Source of the DNA: G963665085 sp963665085
GTDB lineage: Bacteria > Bacteroidota > Bacteroidia > Bacteroidales > JAAAOM01
Direction of reading: 5' to 3'
Assembly (NCBI GenBank): GCA_963665085.2
Contig: CAXXXS010000002.1
Coordinates: forward strand, 1-64,000
DNA: 64,000 nt
Part shown: positions 43,296 to 53,330 of the stretch, in pieces
How the letters are laid out: the number at the start of each line of letters is the position of its first letter
Numbering within the stretch: position 1 is the first letter of the stretch
Translations under genes and position numbers: made by a program
Notes under the pieces: generated by a model
What the model was told of the DNA's origin: nothing
Seen by the model: the letters and a program-made list of their open reading frames with translations, nothing else
The model's database searches: none

Positions 43296-44057
43296 TTAAA
43301 AAATAAGCGAAAAATTTAACCCCGTTTGTTGGCCATTATAATAAGGATAAAGAAATGATGTTATCTGCTTGTTTTTTGTTTGTCTGAAAATTTTTTTATT
43401 AATATATGGATTTGTCCAATATGCAATTTTTGTACTAAGAATTCCTATTCCTGCACCTGCAGAAACATCTGTTAACCAGTGTCTGTTATTATAGATTCTA
43501 AAAAGACCTGTACCTGTGGCAACCAGGTATCCACTAATTCCATACCATATGGAAACATCTTTATATTCCTGATAAAGAAATTCAGCGCCCATAAATGCCG
43601 TTGCTGTGTGTCCGGAAGGAAATGAGTTTTTAGTAGAAAAATCAGGGCGTTCAATTTTTGTTATTGACTTAAGGCTTAATACTGTAGATGACATAATAAT
43701 AAAAGAAGTAGTTAAAATTACAGTTTTATCTTTCATATTATTTTTACTCTTTATCCCCATTGCATCAAGGGCATAAGCAGATATTGCCGGAGCATATTGG
43801 GTAAAATCATCAATGGATAATCTTTTATCAATATGTTCGTCAACTTCTTCTTTTACCTCGGCATTAATTATTTTTAAGCCATCACTTTCAATACCAATAA
43901 AACCATAGGATATTAATGTTGTAGGAATAATTAAAGAGGAATACTTGAATTTTATATTATTATTTAAAGATAAACTATCTAAAGTTTTATTCTGACTAAA
44001 GATCTGTGGTATCAGACATAAAAACAGAAAAGAAGAAAGCAATATTTTTTTATTCAT
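43296..44057 (-). CDS. PAP2-family phosphatase, exported
   Basis: PAP2 enzymes remove phosphate from lipid phosphates such as undecaprenyl diphosphate. The three motifs are intact: K-x6-RP as KSITKIERP, PSGH as FPSGHTA, and R-x5-H-x3-D as RIYNNRHWLTD. A signal peptide (to about residue 21) starts the 253-residue protein and two or three further hydrophobic segments surround the motifs. It is encoded after the efflux operon on the same strand, 82 bp beyond the RND gene, and may be read with it. Confidence 0.92.
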   Translation of the reverse strand: MNKKILLSSFLFLCLIPQIFSQNKTLDSLSLNNNIKFKYSSLIIPTTLISYGFIGIESDGLKIINAEVKEEVDEHIDKRLSIDDFTQYAPAISAYALDAMGIKSKNNMKDKTVILTTSFIIMSSTVLSLKSITKIERPDFSTKNSFPSGHTATAFMGAEFLYQEYKDVSIWYGISGYLVATGTGLFRIYNNRHWLTDVSAGAGIGILSTKIAYWTNPYINKKIFRQTKNKQITSFLYPYYNGQQTGLNFSLIF

Positions 44058-44139
44058 GTTTTTTAATTGAACAGTAAAATAAAGAGTGTGTTCTGAAAAT
44101 TTAATTTAAAAATAACAGAATTTATGAATTTCCCAGATT

Positions 44140-47100
44140 CTACTTCTCAATGATATTCAAAAAAGAAGGTAACACAATTAATAAAACGGGAAGAGCAATT
44201 AACAAACCGCCAATTACAGAAATCGCTAAAGACTGATGCATTTGAGCGCCACTACCTAAACCTAGTGCCAGTGGAAGTAAAGCAACAATTGCGCTTAATG
44301 CTGTCATGAGTTTAGGTCGTAGACGAATAGAAATTGAGTATACAATTGCTTCTTGTACGTTTTCACCTTTTTTACGTTCCTGAATGTATTGCAAATAAGT
44401 GAATATTGCAGCTTCACCAACAATTCCTATTATCATTATAATCCCGATATAACTTCCTACATTAAGTGGGACATGCAAAATATATAACAGTATTGCACTA
44501 CCTGCGGGAGCCAATAAGACCAGGAAAATAAGTACGATGGCGACTTTTAAGTTTCTGTAAAGAAAAAGCAAAATGGTGAATACCAGGAAAATTGCAATAA
44601 GTAATATAAATGATAACTCTTTGAATGCTTGTTGTTGTTCTTTGTAAGCACCTCCATATTCAATATTCATACCAGCTGGCAATACAATATTTTGTTTAAT
44701 TTCAGATTGAATATCTTTTAGTGTGCTGCCTAAATCCCTGTTGTTTAAACGTGCAGTAATATAACCTACTTTCTGTAAGTTCTCACGATTAATTTCGGCA
44801 ATACCTCCGGACACTTTCACATCAGCAAAACGCTTTAAGGGAACAAGAGAACCATCAGGAAGAAAAATATTCGAATTAATAATTTGCTTATATTCCATCT
44901 TATTGAAATCGGAATAGACCATGCGTACATCACAAAACCGAAGTTTTTCCTGGATGGTAGTTGCTTTAAGTCCACCAATAAGTGTTTGTAGTTGTATTTG
45001 AAGATCATTTAGTGTAATCCCATATTCTTTTAGATTTGTATACTTAGGTTTAATTGTAAACGATGGCCCTGCGACTACTATTCCATCGAAAACATCTGCA
45101 GTACCATCAACTTTATCAATCAAAGAGGCAATTGTTTTTGAATATTCCTGTATTTGGTTTTCATCATCACCAAATAATTTAATCTCAATAGGCTGGGCTG
45201 AACTCATTAAATCGCCTAACATATCGCCAATTACCTGTCCGAAATCGACAATTAGGGCAGGTAGCTTTTTTTCGATTTGCCCGCGAATTTGATCGATAAC
45301 TTCTTCTGTAGTTAAGTCATGATTTGTTTTTAGTTTTATGAGATAATCACCCCTGCTGGGTTCTGTTATAAAAAATCCCATCTGTGTACCGGTTCGTCGG
45401 GAGAAAGATTCTACTTCCGGAGTGTTTTCAATGATAATGTCAACCTGCTCCAACATTTCTTCAGTTGCTTCAAGAGACGTTCCCGGAGGACTGTCAAAAT
45501 CCAATACAATAGCACCTTCATCCATTTCAGGAAGAAATCCGGAAGGTAATTTTGGAAAAATAAAAACGGTTGTAAGTATAAGAGATATAGAGAATAAAAT
45601 ACTTATAATCGGATGTTTAACAAAAAAAAGTACCCAGCCTTTCTTTTTAACCGAAACAGGATTGAGCCTTTTTTCTTTTTTATTACCGAAAAATAAAATA
45701 TAAAATACCGGAAGTATAATCCAACTGATAAAAAATGATGAGATAAGCGTTATCATCATAGTATTAGTCATGATACGAAAATAAGCCCCGGCAACTCCGG
45801 TCATTATTCTGAAAGGTAAAAATATAACCAGGGTGCTTAAAGAAGAACCAACCATGGCAGGGAGAAGGTATTTCATTGCTTTGGGGATCAATTCCCGGTA
45901 ATTTGATTCGGGATGTTCTTCATGAGTGCGATGGATTTGTTCTACTACTACTACGGCATCATCAATAACCAAACCGATGGCTGCTGCGATAGCACCCAAA
46001 GTCATTATGTTAAAATTATATCCTAACGAGAGCATCAAAATTATTGTGAGTAATAAAGAAACAGGTACGGTAAGTAATATAATTAAACTACTTCTGAACG
46101 ATTTTAAAAAAATTATTGTAATAACTATGGCCAGTAATAATCCTATCCATAATACGTCTCGAATGCTGTTAATGGCTTCCCCAACAAAATCAGCCTGATT
46201 ATAATAAGGCCTTAATTTAACTCCATCGGGTAACATCTCCTTATTTAAATCAGCGATTCTTTTTTGTAAGTCAAAATTTACATCCGATAGATTAGCTTCT
46301 GGTTGTTTTGTTACAGCAACCAAAGGAACATCTTTACCGTTCGCTTTTATTTTTACATATTCAAGTTGACCTGTGATTTTTATTTCAGCAATATCTTTCA
46401 ACAATATCTGGCCCGAAGAACTGCTCTTTACAACAGTATTCTCAAGATCTTTAATATTTCGGATAGAAGCATCTGTTATAGTTAGATACAACCTGTTATT
46501 TTCGTTTGCATAACCTGCTGCTTCTATAAAATTTGCTTGTGACAAGACATCATTAATTACCATAGGGGATAATCCCAGCCTGCTTAATTTTTTTTGGTTT
46601 AAAACCACCTGGTATTCCTTGTCGCGTCCACCTGTAACAACAACCTGCCTGATTCCCTGGATTTGTTCAAGGTATGGCTTAACGGTGTAGGTAGCAATGG
46701 TTTTAAGCTCAACAGGAGATAAATTCCCTTCTAAAGAAAAACCTGCCATAGCTAATATGGAGGGGTTCATTTTTTCAACTTCAACCTTTAATGAAGCTGA
46801 AAACTCAGAACGAACTTGTGCTATAGCCGCTTCTATTTGTTGTTTGGCCAGATTAATATCTGCATTCCAGTTAAAGAAGGCAGAAATCTCACAACTTCCC
46901 CTCGATGTTGTACTTTGCAAAAGTTCAAGGTTTTCACTTGTTTTTATTGTTTCTTCTAATGGTTGCGTTACACCTATCAGCATATTCTCTACGGGTTGTT
47001 CTCCATTATCGGCAATTACTTTAATTTTTGGAAAAGTAACATTAGGTAACAATTCTACCTTCATTTTTGAATAGGAAAATAATCCGCCAATGATGATGAA

Positions 47101-47157
47101 AAAACCAAGTATCGAAATTGGATTTTTATATAGATGATAGAAACTATTCTTTTTCAC
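44140..47157 (-). CDS. RND-type efflux pump inner membrane protein
   Basis: The protein (1,005 residues) is a proton-driven transporter of the AcrB/CusA superfamily. Evidence: N-terminal helix, the two large periplasmic loops, the repeated six-helix blocks (about 330-490 and 830-1000), and the TM4 block GAIAAAIGLVIDDAVVVVEQ with the two adjacent acidic residues used in proton relay. Porter residues typical of metal pumps are not clearly visible, so the substrate is open. It is third in a TolC-adaptor-pump operon, spaced 61 bp after the adaptor. Confidence 0.93.
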   Translation of the reverse strand: MKKNSFYHLYKNPISILGFFIIIGGLFSYSKMKVELLPNVTFPKIKVIADNGEQPVENMLIGVTQPLEETIKTSENLELLQSTTSRGSCEISAFFNWNADINLAKQQIEAAIAQVRSEFSASLKVEVEKMNPSILAMAGFSLEGNLSPVELKTIATYTVKPYLEQIQGIRQVVVTGGRDKEYQVVLNQKKLSRLGLSPMVINDVLSQANFIEAAGYANENNRLYLTITDASIRNIKDLENTVVKSSSSGQILLKDIAEIKITGQLEYVKIKANGKDVPLVAVTKQPEANLSDVNFDLQKRIADLNKEMLPDGVKLRPYYNQADFVGEAINSIRDVLWIGLLLAIVITIIFLKSFRSSLIILLTVPVSLLLTIILMLSLGYNFNIMTLGAIAAAIGLVIDDAVVVVEQIHRTHEEHPESNYRELIPKAMKYLLPAMVGSSLSTLVIFLPFRIMTGVAGAYFRIMTNTMMITLISSFFISWIILPVFYILFFGNKKEKRLNPVSVKKKGWVLFFVKHPIISILFSISLILTTVFIFPKLPSGFLPEMDEGAIVLDFDSPPGTSLEATEEMLEQVDIIIENTPEVESFSRRTGTQMGFFITEPSRGDYLIKLKTNHDLTTEEVIDQIRGQIEKKLPALIVDFGQVIGDMLGDLMSSAQPIEIKLFGDDENQIQEYSKTIASLIDKVDGTADVFDGIVVAGPSFTIKPKYTNLKEYGITLNDLQIQLQTLIGGLKATTIQEKLRFCDVRMVYSDFNKMEYKQIINSNIFLPDGSLVPLKRFADVKVSGGIAEINRENLQKVGYITARLNNRDLGSTLKDIQSEIKQNIVLPAGMNIEYGGAYKEQQQAFKELSFILLIAIFLVFTILLFLYRNLKVAIVLIFLVLLAPAGSAILLYILHVPLNVGSYIGIIMIIGIVGEAAIFTYLQYIQERKKGENVQEAIVYSISIRLRPKLMTALSAIVALLPLALGLGSGAQMHQSLAISVIGGLLIALPVLLIVLPSFLNIIEK

Positions 47158-47218
47158 TCGAATGTTTTTTTATTATTTTTTTATAAAGCATCTTTATCAA
47201 TCCTTAAACATGGATTAA

Positions 47219-48184
47219 TCATTTCTCTTTTTGAATGATGTTTACAAGTGCACTGTCTGATAAACCATAACCTCCTTTATAAATAATTTGATCATTAAAA
47301 TGGAGGGGAGAATTTATTATCTGTATTAAAGTATCAATTTCAATCCCAGTGTTTACAGGTATTGTTTTCACAATAGTGTCTTGAGTAACCAAGCAAACCC
47401 AATGGTCGGTAAGTTCTTCATTTGAATATACAGAGCTCTTGGGAATAAACATCCCGTTTTTGACAGATTGTTTTTTTATTCGAACCACTACATACATGTT
47501 CTCTGCTAATCCATTTACAGATACCGGGTTTACAAGAAACTGGTTTGTCTGGTTATTTATGTTTACAACAGGCAAACTAGCTCCAATAGTACCTTGTAAG
47601 ATTTTGTTATCGGGGAGAATTATCTCACAGGATTTGTTATGAAAATTAGTAATATTCTCTTCTAATGGAACGGAGACTAAAATACGCATGGAATTTTCTT
47701 TAACGCAGGTAGCGAGTAAATCACCCTCCTGTACATAATCTCCTTGTTGAACCAAAACCTGGTCAATTATACCTGAAGAGAAAGAAAAAACAGTATCAGC
47801 CATCCCCGATAAAATAGAATTTTGTGGTGTTGATGCACTTAAGATTGAAGCTTCACGACTTTTAATTACAAAGAGAGGTTTGTTATTTTCTATCCTGGAA
47901 CTGACAGAGACTAGGCTTTTCGAAATAATTCCTGTTGATAGGGCCCGGATTTGTAAATGTTCTGTGAATTGTGTAATTCCCTGGTATTCTTTAAAGACCG
48001 ACGTATCTTTTTCAACAGGATAAATTACCATTACATCACTACGAACAATAGTATCTTCATCGGTTTCTTGTGACTGATTGCATGCCGCCAGAAACATAAA
48101 AAAAATGATTCCTGGCATTATAATTCTGTCAGAGAAAGAAAAAATTAATTTTTCAATTTGTCGAAATAGTATTTTAGTATTCAT
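47219..48184 (-). CDS. RND efflux periplasmic adaptor lipoprotein
   Basis: The adaptor bridges the pump and the outer membrane channel. A lipobox (MFLAAC, near residue 34) suggests a lipid anchor; ATG at 48118 (MPGIIFFMFLAAC) is an alternative start that gives a shorter signal peptide. The lipoyl/barrel region shows the expected G-x-V...QGDYVQEGDLLATC half-motif and a beta-barrel. The alpha-hairpin is short or absent (321 residues), shorter than AcrA. It begins directly after the TolC stop (TAG then ATG). Confidence 0.88.
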   Translation of the reverse strand: MNTKILFRQIEKLIFSFSDRIIMPGIIFFMFLAACNQSQETDEDTIVRSDVMVIYPVEKDTSVFKEYQGITQFTEHLQIRALSTGIISKSLVSVSSRIENNKPLFVIKSREASILSASTPQNSILSGMADTVFSFSSGIIDQVLVQQGDYVQEGDLLATCVKENSMRILVSVPLEENITNFHNKSCEIILPDNKILQGTIGASLPVVNINNQTNQFLVNPVSVNGLAENMYVVVRIKKQSVKNGMFIPKSSVYSNEELTDHWVCLVTQDTIVKTIPVNTGIEIDTLIQIINSPLHFNDQIIYKGGYGLSDSALVNIIQKEK

Positions 48185-49468
48185 CTAATTATTCCAATAA
48201 TTATATTCAACAATTAATTTATTACGATCAATAATATGGTTTTCTAAAGCCAACTTATTTTGATTGAAAAGTTGTAAAAAATTGAGATAGTCAATAATTT
48301 TAACTTGAGCCTTTTGCAATTCATCATTATAAATTGATAAGATTTCACTGTAATCTTTTTCTAATTTTTTTTCTTTGTCAATGGATGTATTTAATTCATT
48401 TATAGCATTTAGGTAGGAAGTCTTTTGTTTTTGGACCTCCATCTGTTTTATTTCTTTTTCTTTTTTTGCCAGTTCAATTAAGACCAGTTGTTGTTGACGG
48501 TTGATTTGTTTTTGTTTTCCGTCGAATAATGTATAGGTAAACTGAAGACCGACACCCATACCAAAATGATTTTTGAGATAAGGTATTGAGGTTGAATTTA
48601 ACCCGGTATTTGCATATGCTTTTACCTGGGGTTTATATTGATCTTCGAATATTTTTTGTTGAACAACAGCCGATAAGCTATCCTGAATATAGGATTGTAA
48701 AAAAACTGAACTATCAGTTTCTTCCAGCATTAATTTGGGTTCAAAATTTTCGAGTTGAGTGAATGAGGAGTCAGTAATTCCACATGTTATTTTTAATTGA
48801 TTTAGTTTAAGTAAAAAATTAGCAATGCTATTTTTCAGGTTTATTGAATCCGACAAGTAAGCTGTTTGTAACAAACGATAATCAACATATCGGTAAAGTC
48901 CATGCTCTGTTAAAGCTTTTGCAATATCTAATTGTTGTTTTAACAGTTTTAGATTTTCTTGTGAGTTCTGATATTCTACCTGAGAAGTTAAAGCATCCAG
49001 GTATTGTAAGGCAAGCGAGTGTCTTAATTCTATTGTTAATGCATTTATTTGAGTGTTTGTTTTCGTTATTTCCAGTTTGTTTTGTTCTATGAGGTTATTT
49101 ACCTGATGGCTATTGAATATTGAAATTTCTGTATTAAAAAGGAATGAATAAAGGCCTCCGTTGGTTACTCCTGCATCATAACCAATAGCGGTATTTTTAG
49201 GATCCGTAGAAACAATCTTACTATTATTATTAAAGTATGGGGTAAATAAAAAATCAGAACTTAAATATGTTTTAGGATACATATTGTCTGCTTTGATTTT
49301 TGATTCTTCTAATACCAACAAGTTTTTTGATGCTTTTAAGGAAGCAATCTCAGAACTTTGTGTTTTTGCTTTTTCAAATAAATCTGTAAAGCTTGTTTGA
49401 GCATTTATTTTATTACAGATAAATACAAAAAAAATAAAGGCTCCAAAATTGATGAAATTTCTATTCAT
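48185..49468 (-). CDS. TolC-family outer membrane efflux protein
   Basis: A signal peptide (MNRNFINFGAFIFFVFICNKINAQ) precedes 400 residues dominated by long coiled-coil-like helices (heptads in LVLIELAKKEKEIKQMEVQKQK and LEKDYSEILSIYNDEL) alternating with short beta strands (KAYANTGLNSTSIP, GMGVGLQFTYTLFDGKQ), the TolC pattern. First gene of the efflux operon; the promoter should lie in the 415-bp gap before it. Confidence 0.9.
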   Translation of the reverse strand: MNRNFINFGAFIFFVFICNKINAQTSFTDLFEKAKTQSSEIASLKASKNLLVLEESKIKADNMYPKTYLSSDFLFTPYFNNNSKIVSTDPKNTAIGYDAGVTNGGLYSFLFNTEISIFNSHQVNNLIEQNKLEITKTNTQINALTIELRHSLALQYLDALTSQVEYQNSQENLKLLKQQLDIAKALTEHGLYRYVDYRLLQTAYLSDSINLKNSIANFLLKLNQLKITCGITDSSFTQLENFEPKLMLEETDSSVFLQSYIQDSLSAVVQQKIFEDQYKPQVKAYANTGLNSTSIPYLKNHFGMGVGLQFTYTLFDGKQKQINRQQQLVLIELAKKEKEIKQMEVQKQKTSYLNAINELNTSIDKEKKLEKDYSEILSIYNDELQKAQVKIIDYLNFLQLFNQNKLALENHIIDRNKLIVEYNYWNN

Positions 49469-49883
49469 AATGCCTGTAGTTTTTTAAAATGAGAGCTATT
49501 TCTTAATGAAGACTCCGCTCAAAGTGACTATAAACAAAGTTTTTTTGAGCGAAGTCGGGAACTATAAAGTTAAAGGTTAAAATACTACAATTGCCTACGG
49601 CGAGTTCATAAACTCGGTTTTATTGCAGATACTTTAGTTTAGCTTCGCTGAGCTCATCCTTTTTTCCTCGGTTCTATAAATATTTAATTGATGATTGCAG
49701 ATTTTTGAATGTTGAAATTGAAGATTTATAGTTCTTTTACTTCATAAATCAACAATCGCTAATCTTAAATCTTCAATGATTTGTTTATTAAAAACTTCAT
49801 TCTTTTTTTTAACTATGGATTTTTAATCCATAGTGGTTTATTTAAATACCCTCTTTTTTATTTTGATAGTTGTATTTCAACTG
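49469..49883. other. Gene-free gap with several hairpins
   Basis: No gene. Hairpins: gactccgctcaaa/tttgagcgaagtc (about 49508-49555), cgagtt-cata-aactcg (about 49601-49616), and the palindrome actatggatt-ttt-aatccatagt (49812-49834), whose centre matches the repeats at 9657 and 11254. The gap must hold the efflux operon promoter and the end of the PepSY/two-component operon. Confidence 0.6.
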
Positions 49884-50333
49884 TTAATTCTTTTCTTCGT
49901 CGCTAACATTTTTAACTGTTATTTCACCAGTTTCAGAAACCAGGATTTCTGTTTCTGTTTCTGTTTCGTCTTTTTCTAAAGCAATTTCATAACCTTTAAA
50001 ATCAGGTTTTTCAATTTTTTCTAACTCATCTATTTCCCAATCACCAAATTTTTGGGTTACTGCTTTTAAAATTTCAGCAGGCACATCTTTTTTATCAATC
50101 TCGGTTTCGGTTTCAAGCCAATTCCCGGAATTGTCGTAACTGGCAGACATCTCTGTTTTATTCAACTCAAATTCGGCTTCCCATTCGTTATCTTCCTGTG
50201 TCCATTTTACTTTTTGAACCGTATTAAATTTTTTTGTGAATGCAGTCTGCACATTTTCTGGTGGCGTTGGGTTTTGACCACATGCAACAAGTACAGACCC
50301 AACAACAAAAACGGATAATAATGTTTTCTTCAT
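49884..50333 (-). CDS. PepSY-like lipoprotein
   Basis: I start at ATG 50333; the longer frame from 50375 adds a peptide that would hide the lipoprotein signal (MKKTLLSVFVVGSVLVACG, lipobox). Two PepSY_like units follow (VQTAFTKKFNTVQKVKWTQEDNEWEAEFELN..., LKAVTQKFGDWEIDELEKIEKPDFKGYEIALEK...), the pattern of periplasmic PF11396 proteins often next to two-component systems in Bacteroidota. The C-terminus is very acidic. Probably periplasmic; it may influence the sensor kinase beside it. Confidence 0.85.
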   Translation of the reverse strand: MKKTLLSVFVVGSVLVACGQNPTPPENVQTAFTKKFNTVQKVKWTQEDNEWEAEFELNKTEMSASYDNSGNWLETETEIDKKDVPAEILKAVTQKFGDWEIDELEKIEKPDFKGYEIALEKDETETETEILVSETGEITVKNVSDEEKN

Positions 50334-50405
50334 CTCAATTATTTTTGTATTAATAATTGGAAAAGTACTATACAATTCTAAAGAATTTTTAAAGTTGGAA
50401 TAACC

Positions 50406-51641
50406 TTAGAAAGTAATTTTAAAAATATGTAAATGATCCTCATAAACGTAATTGATATGCAAACCGAAACTGATGCAGATTTGCTTAGAAATAGCTAAAC
50501 CTAAACCTGTTGAACCAGAAGTCCCACTTTTATAAAAGCGTTCAAACAACCTATCGCTATGATGTATTTTTTCAGTTGCTGTATTCGAAAATTTTAAAAA
50601 ATGCTTATCAAGCTCAATTATTATCCGACCGTTTTCAATATTGTGTAGAATTGCATTACCATATAAATTATTAACCAGCATTTCAATAAGGGTTTTATCC
50701 CCCCTCATTTTAAAATCGGTAAAACAATGGTAATTAAGTTGTAATCCTTTTATTTCTACAAGTTCGTTAAAACTCTCAATTTGTGCTTCGATAATATCAT
50801 TCAAACTAATTTCTTCGTGTCCTGAAAATTGTCGATTTTCAATCTTTGTCAGTAGAATTAATCCCCTGTTTATTTTAGATAACCGGTTAACAGTTTGGTA
50901 AATTGTTCTGATTTTTTCAATCTGGGTTGATGATAATTGGTTTTCTTCCAGTAAAGCTTCAATTTTAGAACGTATTATTGCTAAAGGTGTTTGTAGTTCG
51001 TGAGAGGCATTTTCAGAAAATTTTTTTAGGTTATCATAATCAGCTATCACTTTTTCAGTAAGGGATTTTAACACCCGGTTCATCTCATTAAATTCGTCAG
51101 TGTCGGTTTTTGTTGGTTCGAATGGAGTTAAGGATTGAATAGAAAATTGTTTTAGTTTCTCCATGTTCTCAAAAAAAGGAGCCCATATATTTTGTGCTAT
51201 ACGTTTGTTTATTATATAAAGCGAAAGAAGAAGAATTGAAAAACCTAGTATAATAACAAAGGCAAGACTTTTTAGCAGATCACTTGATTCAATTCCTAGT
51301 TCCCGGACTATAATTCTATAGTGTATATTTTGGATAATAGTATATCCTTCCAATTGACGATATTCTTCGAATTCATTTTTTACAAATAGTGTAGTATCAG
51401 AGAACGTATAGCTGTTTAATACCTCCAAAACCGGTTCTACAGAAATAATAGGATACACATTTAGTGTTTGAGGTTTTTCTTTAATGAGAAGTTCTATTTG
51501 CTGAAACGTGTTGACTAATTTCTCATCAGTTTCCTCATTAACAATTGATTTAAGAATGACAAACAATGATATTCCTGCAATTACTAAAACTGCAAACGAA
51601 TGGATTACGTATTGTTTATTTACTTTTTGAATTAATTTCAT
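50406..51641 (-). CDS. Sensor histidine kinase
   Basis: The 411-residue kinase has TM1 (about 12-32), a ~90-residue periplasmic sensor part, TM2 (about 125-145), then DHp and ATPase domains. The phospho-acceptor is His214 in FSENASHELQTP. N box (NNLYGNAILHN) and G2 box (GSTGLGLAISKQ) are visible; the usual G1 D-x-G-x-G block is poorly kept (around TEKIHHSDRLFERFYKSG). It overlaps the response regulator gene by 4 bp. Confidence 0.92.
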   Translation of the reverse strand: MKLIQKVNKQYVIHSFAVLVIAGISLFVILKSIVNEETDEKLVNTFQQIELLIKEKPQTLNVYPIISVEPVLEVLNSYTFSDTTLFVKNEFEEYRQLEGYTIIQNIHYRIIVRELGIESSDLLKSLAFVIILGFSILLLSLYIINKRIAQNIWAPFFENMEKLKQFSIQSLTPFEPTKTDTDEFNEMNRVLKSLTEKVIADYDNLKKFSENASHELQTPLAIIRSKIEALLEENQLSSTQIEKIRTIYQTVNRLSKINRGLILLTKIENRQFSGHEEISLNDIIEAQIESFNELVEIKGLQLNYHCFTDFKMRGDKTLIEMLVNNLYGNAILHNIENGRIIIELDKHFLKFSNTATEKIHHSDRLFERFYKSGTSGSTGLGLAISKQICISFGLHINYVYEDHLHIFKITF

Positions 51642-52315
51642 TTGTCAGTGTACATATATCCCATCCCATAAACTGTCTTTAAATAATCAATACCGCCAGC
51701 AGAGGATATTTTTTTTCTTAAATTGTTAATATGCGTGTATATAAAATCAAAATTATCAGCTAAATCTATATTATCACCCCACAAATGTTCGGCAATAGAT
51801 TCTTTGGTAAGCAGCCTGTTTTTATTCGCCACAAAGAAGTGCAATAATTCATATTCTTTCCTTGTAAGTTGCAATGTGTTCTCATGAATAATAACACTCG
51901 AATCTTCAGGGTTAATTTTTATCTCATTAAAAAAGATCTCTGTTGCACCACTAAATTTTCGTCTCCTTATAATCGCTTTAATTCTGGCATTTAATTCAGC
52001 TAAATGAAATGGTTTTGTTATATAATCATCAGCACCAATTTCTAATCCGATTAACTTATCATCCAATGAATTTTTAGCAGAAATAATTAATATTCCTGAA
52101 TCCGTGTTTAAATTTTTTAATTGTTCAATTAATGATAATCCAGAACCTCCCGGAAGCGTTATGTCAACTACAACAATATCATAATGATAGAGTTGTATTT
52201 TTTCAAGGGCATCATTGTAGTTACTGGTTATTTCGCAGATATAGTTTTCTTTTTTAAGATAGGTATTTATCTCTTCCAATAATTCTAATTCATCTTCAAT
52301 AATTAAAATTTTCAT
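51638..52315 (-). CDS. OmpR-family response regulator
   Basis: Start taken at ATG 52315, giving MKILIIEDE; the frame from 52342 adds nine residues before it. Receiver domain: acidic pair E7/D8, phospho-acceptor Asp51 (VVVDITLPGG), switch Ser/Thr in ILIISAK and Lys in DYITKPFH. DNA-binding domain: winged helix with RKEYELLHFFVANKNRLLTKESIAEHLWG. Normal length (225). It forms an operon with the kinase and the PepSY lipoprotein and lies upstream of the efflux genes on the same strand, so the efflux operon is a likely target. Confidence 0.93.
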   Translation of the reverse strand: MKILIIEDELELLEEINTYLKKENYICEITSNYNDALEKIQLYHYDIVVVDITLPGGSGLSLIEQLKNLNTDSGILIISAKNSLDDKLIGLEIGADDYITKPFHLAELNARIKAIIRRRKFSGATEIFFNEIKINPEDSSVIIHENTLQLTRKEYELLHFFVANKNRLLTKESIAEHLWGDNIDLADNFDFIYTHINNLRKKISSAGGIDYLKTVYGMGYMYTDK

Positions 52316-52459
52316 TATATAAAGGTAGAAATCAATTCTCAATAAAATCTAAAGTTCAAAATATACTTAAATCAGGGAAATTATTTTTTGATTTTACAAC
52401 AATAAATACGATCCAATATCTGTAAAAAAGAAGTAATTTTAGTGATATTAGTTGTGGGG

Positions 52460-53260
52460 ATGAAGTTAACGAGGTTGGAGCCAATAGATGATTTAAAATC
52501 AATAATCTACGATTATTATTTGATAGAAAACACAGAAGTGTCTCACGATAACCTTCCCCCGCTGGGATATCCGGTAATAAAGTTTCACCTTAGAAATCAT
52601 ATTCGCAATTTTTATTCGAACTATAATTTTCCTGTCTCAAATGTTATGATTGTTGGGCAGTTGTCAAAATATGCTCATATAAAACAAGAGTATTATGTAA
52701 AAATGATTGGTGTAAACCTGAAACCAACAGCTTTATTTAAACTTTTAAAAGTACCGGTAAATGTTTTTACAGATAAAGGGACGATTGCTTCTTTATATTT
52801 TGGAAATGAGATTGAAGATATTAATACTAACCTTTGCAAGTCAAAAAATAACGATGAGATTCTTTATACGATAAACAACTATTTTGCCGGAATAGCAAAA
52901 GATATCCCGAAAGAAGCAGATCGTTTTGATAATCTTATTGATTTTATTCAGAGTAGAAACGGAATCGTATCAGGAAAAGAATTACAGGATTATTATGCCG
53001 CAACAGAACGTACCATTCAGCGTCTTTTTTCCGAGCGAATAGGGGTTTCTCCGAAAACATATTGCCGTGTTTTAAGGCATCTTAATATTTTTAAAATTAT
53101 TAGCCAAAAACCAGATATAAAATATTCTGAGTTGATTTATGAATGCGGATATGATGGTCCGGCACATTTTACCAGCGATTTTAAACTTATCTCCGGAGTT
53201 TCTCCCAAAGAATACTTTTCGAAAAGAGAAAATCTTTCTCATTTAATATCACAGATGTAA
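52460..53260 (+). CDS. AraC-family transcriptional regulator
   Basis: ATG at 52460 is chosen over an upstream GTG at 52442, because MKLTRLEPIDDL is a normal opening. The N-terminal half (about 1-150) is a ligand-like domain of the DUF6597 type (YDYYLIENTEVSHDNLPPLGYPVIKFHL). The C-terminal half is an AraC-type double HTH (GKELQDYYAATERTIQRLFSERIGVSPKTYCRVLRH, LIYECGYDGPAHFTSDFKLISGVSPKEY). It is divergent from the response regulator and leads into three genes on the same strand. Confidence 0.88.
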   Translation: MKLTRLEPIDDLKSIIYDYYLIENTEVSHDNLPPLGYPVIKFHLRNHIRNFYSNYNFPVSNVMIVGQLSKYAHIKQEYYVKMIGVNLKPTALFKLLKVPVNVFTDKGTIASLYFGNEIEDINTNLCKSKNNDEILYTINNYFAGIAKDIPKEADRFDNLIDFIQSRNGIVSGKELQDYYAATERTIQRLFSERIGVSPKTYCRVLRHLNIFKIISQKPDIKYSELIYECGYDGPAHFTSDFKLISGVSPKEYFSKRENLSHLISQM

Positions 53261-53330
53261 GTTGTCGGGTTTTTATAAAAGAAAGAGAAACCCTACCGAT
53301 AATTTTGTTCGTTAAAAATTTACATAAAAA

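Noticed and set aside
30635..43300. CRISPR array
   Set aside because: The repeated palindromes are too long, too varied and separated by genes, and match attC structure.
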